Shown: positions 9,250 to 19,215 of the stretch, piece after piece
Numbering within the stretch: position 1 is the stretch's first letter
Layout of the letters: each line of letters begins with the position of its first letter
Source of the DNA: Paraglaciecola sp. T6c
GTDB lineage: Bacteria > Pseudomonadota > Gammaproteobacteria > Enterobacterales > Alteromonadaceae
Reading direction: 5' to 3'
DNA length: 64,000 nucleotides
Assembly (NCBI RefSeq): GCF_000014225.1
Contig: NC_008228.1
Location: 2,728,001-2,792,000, forward strand
Notes under the pieces: model-generated
Told to the model about the DNA's origin: nothing
Database searches by the model: none
The model's input: only the letters and a program-made list of their open reading frames with translations
Translations under genes and position numbers: made by a program

Positions 9250-10556
9250 TGAAAAACGCGATGAAGATCCGCCCCAGCTTAAAACTGTATTTTTTTATCA
9301 CTATGGTGTTACTCGGGTCCGTCATGACAATCGGTCTATCGATGCTTACCGTCAATTATTTTATCGATGGGTTGGACCGCGGATTAAATGGCGTTATGCG
9401 CGAATTGGTTATGACCACAGATGTAGAGGATGGCCAACCTGCGAATTTCGCAGACTTTCAGATTGCGAGTCGTTGGCAGGATACTCCCGCTATAATTCAG
9501 CAGCGTTTTGATTCCCCCCCCATAGAGGAAAACGAACTATTAAAATCGAAAGACCAAAAATCGTTCTTTTCCTTACCCAATAATCTGTATTTTATCGCTA
9601 TGATCCGCAATCAAGCTGGCGAACCGCGCTACATTTCTAAAATTATGTTGGATAAATTTAAACCTCAGCATAAAGCTAAGCCATTACTGTCAAGGTTTTA
9701 CTGGATCATTATCACAGCAGTCTTAGTCATTACTATGTTTGCATGCTTGCTCATAATTCTGATGCGCAAAGTGGCTAAACCCGTGGAGTCACTTAGAGAT
9801 TGGGCAAAAGCACTAAACCATGAAAACGTGCAGCTTCCCCCGCCCGATTTTACTTATAACGAACTTAACACCCTCGCCATTATCATCCAAAGTAGCCTTA
9901 ATTCAGTCAATGAAAGTTTAGCCAGGGAGAAGACTTTTTTAAGTTACGCCAGTCATGAATTGCGCACGCCCATTTCTGTTATTCGCAGTAACGTTGATTT
10001 ATTGCGGCGACTATGTGGCCAGACCCAAATGACGGAGAAACAACAGATAACCTTGGCACGTATCGAGCGTGCAGGCCTGACCATGAGTGACTTAACCGAT
10101 ACCCTGTTATGGTTGAGCCACAATGATGAACAACCCGTGCCAATGGAGCGGGTGCAACTCGACGAAAAAGTGCAGCAGTTGTCATCTGAGTTGGTATATC
10201 TGTTAAATAGCAAGGAAGTAGATGTAAACGTTCAAGTGGATAAATTTGCGTTTGATACCGCCCAGACGGCCTGTCACATAGTGTTGAGCAATCTAATTCG
10301 AAACGCTTACCAGCACACGCAGCAAGGTACTGTTGATGTAATTCAAAAAGGAAGTAGCGTCATTATTATCAATACCGCTGCACAAGACGAGAACACGGAA
10401 AACATACCGAATCTAGGAAAATCGACTAATTCTCTGGGTTATGGGCTGGGTTTACAATTAAGCGAAAAAATCATCCATAGACACGGTTGGCAATATGAGG
10501 TGACTGATCAACCAGGTTGTTACCAGGTCAAAGTCGATTTTCAAGCTGCCAAGTAG
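9249..10556 (+). CDS. Membrane sensor histidine kinase, partner of the OmpR-type regulator
   Basis: Transmembrane helices at about 13-36 and 151-172 bracket a periplasmic sensor region of about 110 residues with no recognised fold. The kinase core has H236 in YASHELRTPISVIRS, the N-box around N352 (NLIRNAYQH) and a glycine-rich GYGLGLQLSEKII. The ATG overlaps the preceding stop codon, so the two genes form one operon and cognate pair. The HATPase region is short, as in QseC/PhoQ-like kinases of about 435 residues. The signal is unknown. Confidence 0.92.
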   Translation: MKNAMKIRPSLKLYFFITMVLLGSVMTIGLSMLTVNYFIDGLDRGLNGVMRELVMTTDVEDGQPANFADFQIASRWQDTPAIIQQRFDSPPIEENELLKSKDQKSFFSLPNNLYFIAMIRNQAGEPRYISKIMLDKFKPQHKAKPLLSRFYWIIITAVLVITMFACLLIILMRKVAKPVESLRDWAKALNHENVQLPPPDFTYNELNTLAIIIQSSLNSVNESLAREKTFLSYASHELRTPISVIRSNVDLLRRLCGQTQMTEKQQITLARIERAGLTMSDLTDTLLWLSHNDEQPVPMERVQLDEKVQQLSSELVYLLNSKEVDVNVQVDKFAFDTAQTACHIVLSNLIRNAYQHTQQGTVDVIQKGSSVIIINTAAQDENTENIPNLGKSTNSLGYGLGLQLSEKIIHRHGWQYEVTDQPGCYQVKVDFQAAK

Positions 10557-10648
10557 GAGAAATTTGTATTTCTAGGTCATACTAAAGATCATGTTTACAT
10601 GGGGTTACCGTTTAAGTAACTTAAAGGTGTGCTGTATAGGAGTACAAA

Positions 10649-12991
10649 TTGAAAGCCGCGCCGAGACCTTCAAACGATAAACAACGCGTTAGCGCTTTAC
10701 ATGAGCTAAACATATTGGACACAGTAGCCGAGGAGCGCTTTGACCGCATCACCCGTTTAGCTGCTCATTCTTTTGGTTGTCAGTTCGCGTCAATTTCATT
10801 TATTGATGAAGAACGTCAATGGTATAAATCTGTGGTTAATTTTCCAGCCACTGACTTAGATCGAAATATCTCCTTTTGCGCGCATACCATTACTCAGGAT
10901 AAAGCACTGGTCGTCAAAGACGCTCACCTTAGTGCATGTTTTAAAGACCACCCATACGTCGTCAGTGACCCATTCTTACGCTTTTATGCAGGAATAAAAA
11001 TCACTATGGATGGTTATCACGTGGGCTCTTTATGTGTCTTTGATACACAGCCCAAGTCATTTACTTGCTCCGATGAATTGATACTACAAGATTTAGCCAA
11101 TATGGTTGAAAGTGAGCTGCAGAAAGAACAACTGACTCATGCAGCACAAACGTTACGGCAATATCAGAACAAATTAAACGAAACCCAAAAGCTCACTCGC
11201 GTTAGAAACACCATTCTAGAAAAAATTGTTCACTCTGTATCCCTTACATCCGTGCTACATGAGATCGTCAAAGCGGTAGAGCTTGAATATCTGAACCAAA
11301 AATGCAGTATTTTGTTGCTCAAAGATAAAAAGTTGTTATGTGGGGCCGCACCTTCTTTGCCCAGTTTTTATAATGACGCGATCAATGGTTTAGATATTGG
11401 CATAGGACAAGGCTCGTGTGGAACAACCGCCTTTACTGGGGTGCGCACCGTGGTCGAAGATATCAGTAGCCATCCTTACTGGTCTGCATGGACAGAACTC
11501 GCTGAAAAAGCTGAACTGGGCGCCTGTTGGTCTGAGCCGGTCAAAGCATCTGACGGCACCGTATTGGGCACTTTCGCCATATATCACGCTTATCCAGCCG
11601 CGCCCAGCACGGAAGAATTACAACGAATTGAACAATTTGCTTACATTACAAGCATCGCAATAGAACGCCAGAACAACAGCGATTTGATATGGCACCAAGC
11701 CAATTTTGATGAGCTAACGCAGCTACCTAATCGCAATATTATGGGGGAGCATTTAAAACAAGCCCTAAATGTGGCGAAGCGCAACCAAACTCAAGTTGCT
11801 GTGTTGTTCTTAGATCTCGACAATTTTAAAGACATCAATGATACGCTTGGTCATAGCGTAGGAGATGACCTGCTCGTTGATTGCGCCCAGCGCATCAAAG
11901 ACTGTATTCGTCATAAGGATATAGTAGCTAGGTTAGGTGGCGATGAATTTGTTGTCATCATAAATGATATTGTAGATTTCAGTGGCCTTGAAAAAACCGC
12001 GCAAAAAATACTCAAAGGCCTATCTAGGCCTTATCATTTACAGAGTGAAATTGTGCATACTAGTGCGAGCATAGGCATCACTATTTATCCTGACGACGCT
12101 GATGATGTGTCTAGCTTATTAAAAAATGCTGATCAAGCAATGTATGGTGCGAAAGCAATAGGTAAAAACAACTATCACTATTACACCAAAAACATGCGAG
12201 ACGCCGCAGTGAAACGAATGGCGCTAATAACAGATTTGCGACATGCTATTGATAACGATGAATTTTTCATTGTTTATCAGCCCATCATCAATTTACTGGA
12301 TCAAAGCATCACTAAAGCAGAAGCGCTAATAAGATGGCGACATCCTATTCGCGGACTTGTGGGGCCTGATGACTTTATTCCCGTTGCTGAAGAAACGGGC
12401 CTAATCATAGATATCAGTGATTGGGTGTTTGAACAGGTATGTCGAGATGTATGTCAATGGCGCCAAGCACTGTGCCCAACTTTGCAAATCAGTATTAATA
12501 CTTCCCCCGTACATTACACTGACCCCGAGCATTGTATTACCCTGTGGCTAGAAAAAATGTTGATAAATCGCACCCCACCACAAGCCGTGCTCTTGGAAAT
12601 CACCGAAAGCCTGCTGATGGACGCGAACAAAAGTATTTCCACTAAATTGTTTCAATTCAGGCAAGCCGGAGTTGATATCGCATTAGATGATTTTGGCACA
12701 GGCTATTCGTCAATTTCTTACTTAAAACGATACCCCACCGACTTTCTTAAAATAGATAAATCGTTTGTTCATTCCATGACAGAGGTCAGTAACGACAAAG
12801 TGCTGTGTGAAGCCATTATCGTTATGGCCAAGAAATTAGGCATAAAGGTCGTTGCTGAAGGCATAGAAACGCAGGAGCAATATCATATTTTGCAGAAAAT
12901 GGGGTGTGATTATGGCCAAGGGTATTTATTCGCTAAACCCCTTGAGCACCACGCTTTTAATGCGTTATTGCAGCAGCATAAAGCAACCTAA
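10649..12991 (+). CDS. GAF-GAF-GGDEF-EAL cyclic di-GMP protein
   Basis: Two GAF-type sensor domains (about 15-160 and 185-340; the second holds GQGSCGTTAFTG and GACWSEPV) precede a GGDEF domain with an intact GGDEF motif at about 430-434 and an EAL domain with EALIRW near 557, ITES, DDFGTGYSS, KIDKSF and AEGIE. Both diguanylate cyclase and phosphodiesterase activities look possible, presumably switched by small-ligand binding to GAF. No membrane segment is seen, so it is soluble. The start is TTG, supported by AGGAG eight bases upstream. It stands alone, 92 bases after the two-component operon. Confidence 0.93.
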   Translation: MKAAPRPSNDKQRVSALHELNILDTVAEERFDRITRLAAHSFGCQFASISFIDEERQWYKSVVNFPATDLDRNISFCAHTITQDKALVVKDAHLSACFKDHPYVVSDPFLRFYAGIKITMDGYHVGSLCVFDTQPKSFTCSDELILQDLANMVESELQKEQLTHAAQTLRQYQNKLNETQKLTRVRNTILEKIVHSVSLTSVLHEIVKAVELEYLNQKCSILLLKDKKLLCGAAPSLPSFYNDAINGLDIGIGQGSCGTTAFTGVRTVVEDISSHPYWSAWTELAEKAELGACWSEPVKASDGTVLGTFAIYHAYPAAPSTEELQRIEQFAYITSIAIERQNNSDLIWHQANFDELTQLPNRNIMGEHLKQALNVAKRNQTQVAVLFLDLDNFKDINDTLGHSVGDDLLVDCAQRIKDCIRHKDIVARLGGDEFVVIINDIVDFSGLEKTAQKILKGLSRPYHLQSEIVHTSASIGITIYPDDADDVSSLLKNADQAMYGAKAIGKNNYHYYTKNMRDAAVKRMALITDLRHAIDNDEFFIVYQPIINLLDQSITKAEALIRWRHPIRGLVGPDDFIPVAEETGLIIDISDWVFEQVCRDVCQWRQALCPTLQISINTSPVHYTDPEHCITLWLEKMLINRTPPQAVLLEITESLLMDANKSISTKLFQFRQAGVDIALDDFGTGYSSISYLKRYPTDFLKIDKSFVHSMTEVSNDKVLCEAIIVMAKKLGIKVVAEGIETQEQYHILQKMGCDYGQGYLFAKPLEHHAFNALLQQHKAT

Positions 12992-13106
12992 ACTTGCGTC
13001 ATCCCATCCAAGCCCCCTGAGCCGTGTTTATATATCCCATCGCTACTGGATAGCGTGAGCTCTTTGTTGATAGAATCAACTAAACCAGCTTACAGGCGTC
13101 ATATTA

Positions 13107-13541
13107 ATGCATTCGCACTTTATAGAGCATATCTTTGCTATTTCAGAACGTTACCGAATCACGATCAGGGCAGCCATAGATGCGAACGAGTTGGGCATAG
13201 GTGCGATGCACGTAAGAAGCTTGACGGTAATAGCAGAAACACCAGACTGTACTGCAAATCATATCGTAACCACACTGAGCCGCGACAAAGCACAAGTCGC
13301 TCGGCTGGTAAAAGAGTTACTCGCAGCTGGATTGATAGAAAAAAACGCCCATCCTGAAGATAAGCGCAGCCAAATTTTAACGTTGAGTAGCGCTGGTAAA
13401 ACATTGATGACACAACTCAAAGCTTCGAAAAAAACAATACAGTCACAAATGACCCAGGGGTTAAGTCCTCAAGAAATTGACCTTTTTGACACTATTGCCC
13501 ATAAAATAGCCGACAATTTAGTACGTGAAGATACACTCTAG
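13107..13541 (+). CDS. MarR-family transcriptional regulator
   Basis: 144 residues, typical for MarR. A central winged helix includes TANHIVTTLSRDKAQVARLV (recognition region), LLAAGLIEK, and a wing with HPEDKRSQILTLSSAGK (the DxRS motif). Dimerisation helices lie at both ends. It should act as a dimeric repressor released by a small ligand. It converges on the aldo/keto reductase gene, ending ten bases from that gene's stop codon, so they do not share a promoter. The target may be its own promoter. Confidence 0.88.
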   Translation: MHSHFIEHIFAISERYRITIRAAIDANELGIGAMHVRSLTVIAETPDCTANHIVTTLSRDKAQVARLVKELLAAGLIEKNAHPEDKRSQILTLSSAGKTLMTQLKASKKTIQSQMTQGLSPQEIDLFDTIAHKIADNLVREDTL

Positions 13542-13551
13542 CGCGGAGCAC

Positions 13552-14547
<996 letters not shown>

Positions 14548-14735
14548 TGCGCTGACTCCTTCAAAATAAATATGTAATGGGCAGATACAATAATAGCGGT
14601 GCCAGATAATTTTATGATTGGGTGATCCTCGATAAACATTGCCTAATCCTACAATCTAGTACAAAGCCTCTTTTTCATTTTCGCGTAGGTGGCATACTAA
14701 ATCACAATCAATAAGCTAAAACCTAGGTGTCGGTT

Positions 14736-15641
14736 ATGACAGAGTTAATTAAAAAAGTATTTGAACTGGCGCCACATGAGGGAGACTTTAATACTAGCGT
14801 TCCACATTTAAGCCTATTTCGTAGAGACACGCCAACGACGAGCCCTATGCCTGTCATATACCAACCTAGTATATACATGGTGTTACTTGGCTCTAAAGCG
14901 GCCTACCTCGGTAAAGAACGTTATCAATACGATCCCATGCATTACTTAGTTAGTTGCGTGCCTTTGCCATTGGAGGGGCAAATATTACAAGCCAGCGAGC
15001 AACGTCCCTATCTCGCCGCACGCATTAGCCTTGAAACCCACATGATCAATGAGTTATTGATGCAGATGCCAGATGAACCAGAAGCCCCCGTCACAGCAAT
15101 TGATATACAGAGTAACGACGGTACGTCATCTAGGGGAATTTATGTCAGTAAAATGAACACTGACATTCAACACACCTTATCTAGGTTACTAGATTGTGCT
15201 CACTCAACGACAAAAGCGCATGTACTAGGTCAACTCGCACTTAAAGAGTTAATTTACCACATACTGAACGCAGAACACGGCTCATTGCTGAGGGCATTTG
15301 CATGCCAAGACAGACAGCAATATCACATAGCAAATGTACTTCAATTTATTAATCGTCACTATGCCTCGAGCATGGATATTGCAACACTGGCCAGTAAAGC
15401 CAATATGAGTGAATCGTCGTTTTATCATCACTTCAAAGCAGCGACAAACACTTCACCCATTCAATACATCAAAATGGTGCGCTTACATGCTGCTAAACGC
15501 AAAATGATGTTTGAACAGCACAATGCCACCTCCGCTGCCTTTGAAGTTGGCTATACCAGCGCGTCTCAATTTAGTCGTGAATACCGTCGGCTTTTTTCAG
15601 TTCCTCCAGCACAAGACGCACGCACTGCTTCTAAGGTATGA
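14736..15641 (+). CDS. AraC-family regulator (AraC_N type)
   Basis: The N-terminal half resembles the AraC_N ligand-binding domain (PVIYQPSIYMVLLGSK, PLPLEGQI). The C-terminal 100 residues contain two helix-turn-helix motifs (MDIATLASKANMSESSFYHH and the distal SAAFEVGYTSASQFSREYRR). A GTG nine bases upstream at 14727 keeps the frame, but the ATG at 14736 has a TAGG sequence at proper distance. Its divergence from the aldo/keto reductase makes that gene the likely target, probably in response to an aldehyde or aromatic compound. Confidence 0.9.
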   Translation: MTELIKKVFELAPHEGDFNTSVPHLSLFRRDTPTTSPMPVIYQPSIYMVLLGSKAAYLGKERYQYDPMHYLVSCVPLPLEGQILQASEQRPYLAARISLETHMINELLMQMPDEPEAPVTAIDIQSNDGTSSRGIYVSKMNTDIQHTLSRLLDCAHSTTKAHVLGQLALKELIYHILNAEHGSLLRAFACQDRQQYHIANVLQFINRHYASSMDIATLASKANMSESSFYHHFKAATNTSPIQYIKMVRLHAAKRKMMFEQHNATSAAFEVGYTSASQFSREYRRLFSVPPAQDARTASKV

Positions 15642-15668
15642 TGGAATGTCACTCTTGTTAGGATCCCT

Positions 15669-18600
15669 ATGCGTACGTCAACGTTTTCCCTTTTGTTTCG
15701 CTTTATTTTCCTGTTGTCCTTTATCACAAGCGCATTTAGTTATGCAGACGATGAGTTAATACCCAGCATTGAAGAAATTCAACAACGTTTAAAAACTGCC
15801 TCAGATGCAGCACAGATTTCTGAACAACAAAAAGTCGAAATTGAAACCTCGTACCAGCAAGCGATTGAAAACATCCGTGCAACACAACAATTTGAACAGC
15901 AAAGCGAAAAGTACAAGCAAGCCATTAAAGATGCGCCAAAAACACTAACAAACATTAAGCAAGCCCACGTTAACTTTACTCCGCCCACATTACCCAATAA
16001 GCCTCTTTCACTTCAAACCCTGGTTACTTTGTCAACAGATACCGAGGGTGAGGTCACCAGTGGTCGAGCAAAGGTGTCGGAATTAAAAGCGGCACTAGAC
16101 GATGAGCGGCGTTTACTGTTGCGCCAAATCATCAGTGATACACAAATTGCAATCGATACTACCAATGCTAATTTAGGGGCCGATGAAAGTGCTAATCCTA
16201 GCCAATTGGCGACAAGCGTAGCACAAGCCACCCAGCGTAAAATGCTGCAAGCCAAGATCGATTCACTGAAGCAGCGCCTCGCTTATCGTCCGGATCACCT
16301 CGCCATTCTTGACGCAGAAATCTCGTTTGAACAAAAAAAACTGAGCGCTCACCTTGAGTTACTTGACGCATTGACCAGATTACAAAATCAATTGGATGAA
16401 AAAGAAAATGCCTCTATGTTGGCTCAGCTTGAAGCAACTACGGCCTCTTTAATCAGCGCGCCAAGCACACTACAGGACATAGCCAAGCAAAATGAAGCAT
16501 TAGCGAAAAAAGCCACATCATTAACGGAACAACAAGACGCCACGAGTCAAAAGCTTAACGAGATCCAAACGCAAATAAATGAACTGAATAACAAATTTTC
16601 CTCCTTAAACAGACTCCTTGAGCTTGAGGTGTACGAATCCTCAGCAATATTTGGTAATGCGCTGCGACAAGAATGGGAATTAGCTTCACGCTTCGTTAAT
16701 GGTGACGAGTGGATCAAGAAAACGGAGGGCTCATTGGTGGAGAATCGCGTTGCCATGTTCAGCATTAATCAACGCCGGGCACCCTTTGATACCTTGGAAA
16801 TTAACGCGTTAATGAATCAAATCGGACAAGATAATGCCCGCTGGAAAGACGAGGTTAAAAGCTTAGTTGACCAGCGCAGAGAGTTAATATCTCAGCTAAG
16901 TTCAATTTATACCCAACACGTTGATGTGTTATCCGTGTTGCTCGATAAATTGCGCTATTTAAACGAACGCACCGAAACCTATAGCGACTTACTTGAAAGC
17001 AACTTATTTTGGATACCTAGCGCCACTCCGTTTGATTTAGGAACGATTGCGGCTGCGGGCACGTCTGCCAGTTGGCTCTTTCGTGCTGAGCACTGGCAAA
17101 ATGTTTCTCAGGCAATCAATGCAAACTTACAACACAATCAAATCGGCGTAGTAAGTATATTCGTCGCCTTGATTCTTACCCTCTTGTTCAGAAAGCGGAT
17201 TAAACAACGTCTCACACAAATAGCCCCATTAGTTGGTAAGGTACAAACTGATGCCTTTCAATATACCCTACTGGGGTTAGCCATTACCTTTGGGTTATCT
17301 TTGCCGCCTGCGCTATTACTCTTCGCAGCCGCATTACTTTGCGATGCACAATCAGGCTTCGCCAATAGCCTGAGTAATGCTTTTTTTGTCGGTGGGTTAG
17401 TGATGCTCTACTTGGAATTTATGCTGCAAATTGTGCGTAAAAATGGACTGGGGGAAATCCACTTCAAGTGGAGTGAATCGAATCTGGCTTTGCTACGCAA
17501 GAATAATCGTTTACTGATTATTGTCTTTATCCCTGTCGTCATCATTATGACCCTGTTGAACAATCAAGCCAGCGTGGAGATCCGGGAAGACTTAGGGCAA
17601 TTTGCGTTGATTATATTGAGCTTTTCTTTAGCTATTGCGGGCACCAGGGTTACGCGTAACGCCTACCAGCGTTACCGCATCTCACAGCACAGCGCTAAGC
17701 GTTTTTCCTACTTTTTGTATTCGTTGTTAATACTAGTCCCCGTATTCTTGATCATACTGTCGGCCATTGGCTATCAATACAGCGCTCAGCGCATCCTCGC
17801 TTTACTACTCGAATCTGCATGGTTGTGTACCCTCGCGCTGCTATGCTACTACACTGCAGAGCGCGCCGTTTCGGTTAATGCACGACGTATCGCACTTGAA
17901 AAAATACGCAGTAAACGGGCAGCCTCGATTGTCGCTAATGCGCAACAAGAAGCCGCTGAACAATCCGGTGAAGGCGTACCCGAAATCATCGATACCCAAG
18001 AACTCGACAGACATACAATAACCGCTCAAACCAAAGCCGTTATCCGCCTAATTATTTGGTTGATGCTGCTTGCCGCTTTATCTATGGTCTGGCAAGACAT
18101 ATCACCCATCGCCTATTCGTTAGACGATATCGTCATGTGGGAAATTAGCAGCGACGACCCAAATTCCCCAGCACAACGCATCACGCTATGGAGCTGCTTG
18201 TTAAGCTTGGCCATACTTGTTATCAGTTTTGTCGGTGTTCGAAACTTACCAGGTTTATTAGAAATGACTATCTTGGGGAGGTTAAATTTGTCCCCCGGCA
18301 CGAGCTACGCTATTACCACTATGCTCAAATACAGCATAGTGATCATCGGGATTATTGTATCGGTGAATATACTTGGAGCCCAGTGGTCTAAACTACAATG
18401 GCTTATTGCTGCGCTGGGCGTGGGTTTGGGCTTTGGTTTGCAAGAAATTGTGGCTAATTTCGTATCCGGTATTGTTATCTTGTTTGAGCGCCCTATACGC
18501 TTAGGCGATACCATCACTATTGCCGGTCACAGCGGCACCGTAACGCGGATCCGTATTCGTGCGACCACCGTCAGTGACTGGGACAGAAAAGAGCTTATCA

Positions 18601-19001
18601 TCCCTAATAAAACCTTTATTACCCAAGATTTTATTAACTGGACATTATCAGACCCTGTCACCCGTATCGTAATACCTGTGGGTGTTGCCTATGGCAGTGA
18701 CACTGATAAAGTCGTGTCGTTACTCCTTCAAGTTGCAACTGATAGTCATAATGTATTTGACGATCCCGCTCCCGCCGCTTTGTTTTTAGCATTCGGGGCG
18801 AGCAGCCTAGATTTTGAGTTGCGTGTTTTTGCCCGTGCCGTTGTCGACAGAGCCATGGTGACCCATGAGTTACACATGCACATTGAAAAAGCATTTAAAC
18901 AGGCGGGTATTGAGATTGCGTATCCCCAACAAGATGTCCATTTAAACGTGTCAGATGCCATCGACGTGAATGTGCATTCTGACAAACCCGCTATGCCCTA
19001 G
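15669..19001 (+). CDS. Large MscS-family mechanosensitive channel (MscK/MscM type)
   Basis: 1110 residues, close to the length of E. coli MscK and MscM. A signal peptide (residues 1-26, ending FSYA-DD) leads into a coiled-coil-rich periplasmic domain to about 480. About eleven membrane helices follow, then an MscS core with the pore and first beta region GLGFGLQEIVANFVSG and LFERPIRLGDTITI. The product should open under membrane tension and release solutes on hypo-osmotic shock. AGGA precedes the ATG, 27 bases after the AraC gene on the same strand. I cannot separate MscK from MscM by eye. Confidence 0.93.
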   Translation: MRTSTFSLLFRFIFLLSFITSAFSYADDELIPSIEEIQQRLKTASDAAQISEQQKVEIETSYQQAIENIRATQQFEQQSEKYKQAIKDAPKTLTNIKQAHVNFTPPTLPNKPLSLQTLVTLSTDTEGEVTSGRAKVSELKAALDDERRLLLRQIISDTQIAIDTTNANLGADESANPSQLATSVAQATQRKMLQAKIDSLKQRLAYRPDHLAILDAEISFEQKKLSAHLELLDALTRLQNQLDEKENASMLAQLEATTASLISAPSTLQDIAKQNEALAKKATSLTEQQDATSQKLNEIQTQINELNNKFSSLNRLLELEVYESSAIFGNALRQEWELASRFVNGDEWIKKTEGSLVENRVAMFSINQRRAPFDTLEINALMNQIGQDNARWKDEVKSLVDQRRELISQLSSIYTQHVDVLSVLLDKLRYLNERTETYSDLLESNLFWIPSATPFDLGTIAAAGTSASWLFRAEHWQNVSQAINANLQHNQIGVVSIFVALILTLLFRKRIKQRLTQIAPLVGKVQTDAFQYTLLGLAITFGLSLPPALLLFAAALLCDAQSGFANSLSNAFFVGGLVMLYLEFMLQIVRKNGLGEIHFKWSESNLALLRKNNRLLIIVFIPVVIIMTLLNNQASVEIREDLGQFALIILSFSLAIAGTRVTRNAYQRYRISQHSAKRFSYFLYSLLILVPVFLIILSAIGYQYSAQRILALLLESAWLCTLALLCYYTAERAVSVNARRIALEKIRSKRAASIVANAQQEAAEQSGEGVPEIIDTQELDRHTITAQTKAVIRLIIWLMLLAALSMVWQDISPIAYSLDDIVMWEISSDDPNSPAQRITLWSCLLSLAILVISFVGVRNLPGLLEMTILGRLNLSPGTSYAITTMLKYSIVIIGIIVSVNILGAQWSKLQWLIAALGVGLGFGLQEIVANFVSGIVILFERPIRLGDTITIAGHSGTVTRIRIRATTVSDWDRKELIIPNKTFITQDFINWTLSDPVTRIVIPVGVAYGSDTDKVVSLLLQVATDSHNVFDDPAPAALFLAFGASSLDFELRVFARAVVDRAMVTHELHMHIEKAFKQAGIEIAYPQQDVHLNVSDAIDVNVHSDKPAMP

Positions 19002-19215
19002 CACGCTATTTGATTACATGTCTTAATGTAAGAATCGCGCTGTCAAACCCGAGCTTTGAAACCCAAATTGTAAAACGGGCCCTTAGCCTATTTCGCTCAA
19101 GGTTGGTTAATCGCTTCACTGACAATAACTCAAGGTGAATAACATTGCCGCTTTCAACCAGCATACGAATACAGGTAGAATGCCGCCCTAAGTTGCAGTT
19201 TAATCTAAGGTATTC

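Noticed and set aside
13055-13357. 100-codon frame overlapping the MarR gene
   Set aside because: Very arginine-rich out-of-frame shadow of a clear MarR regulator.
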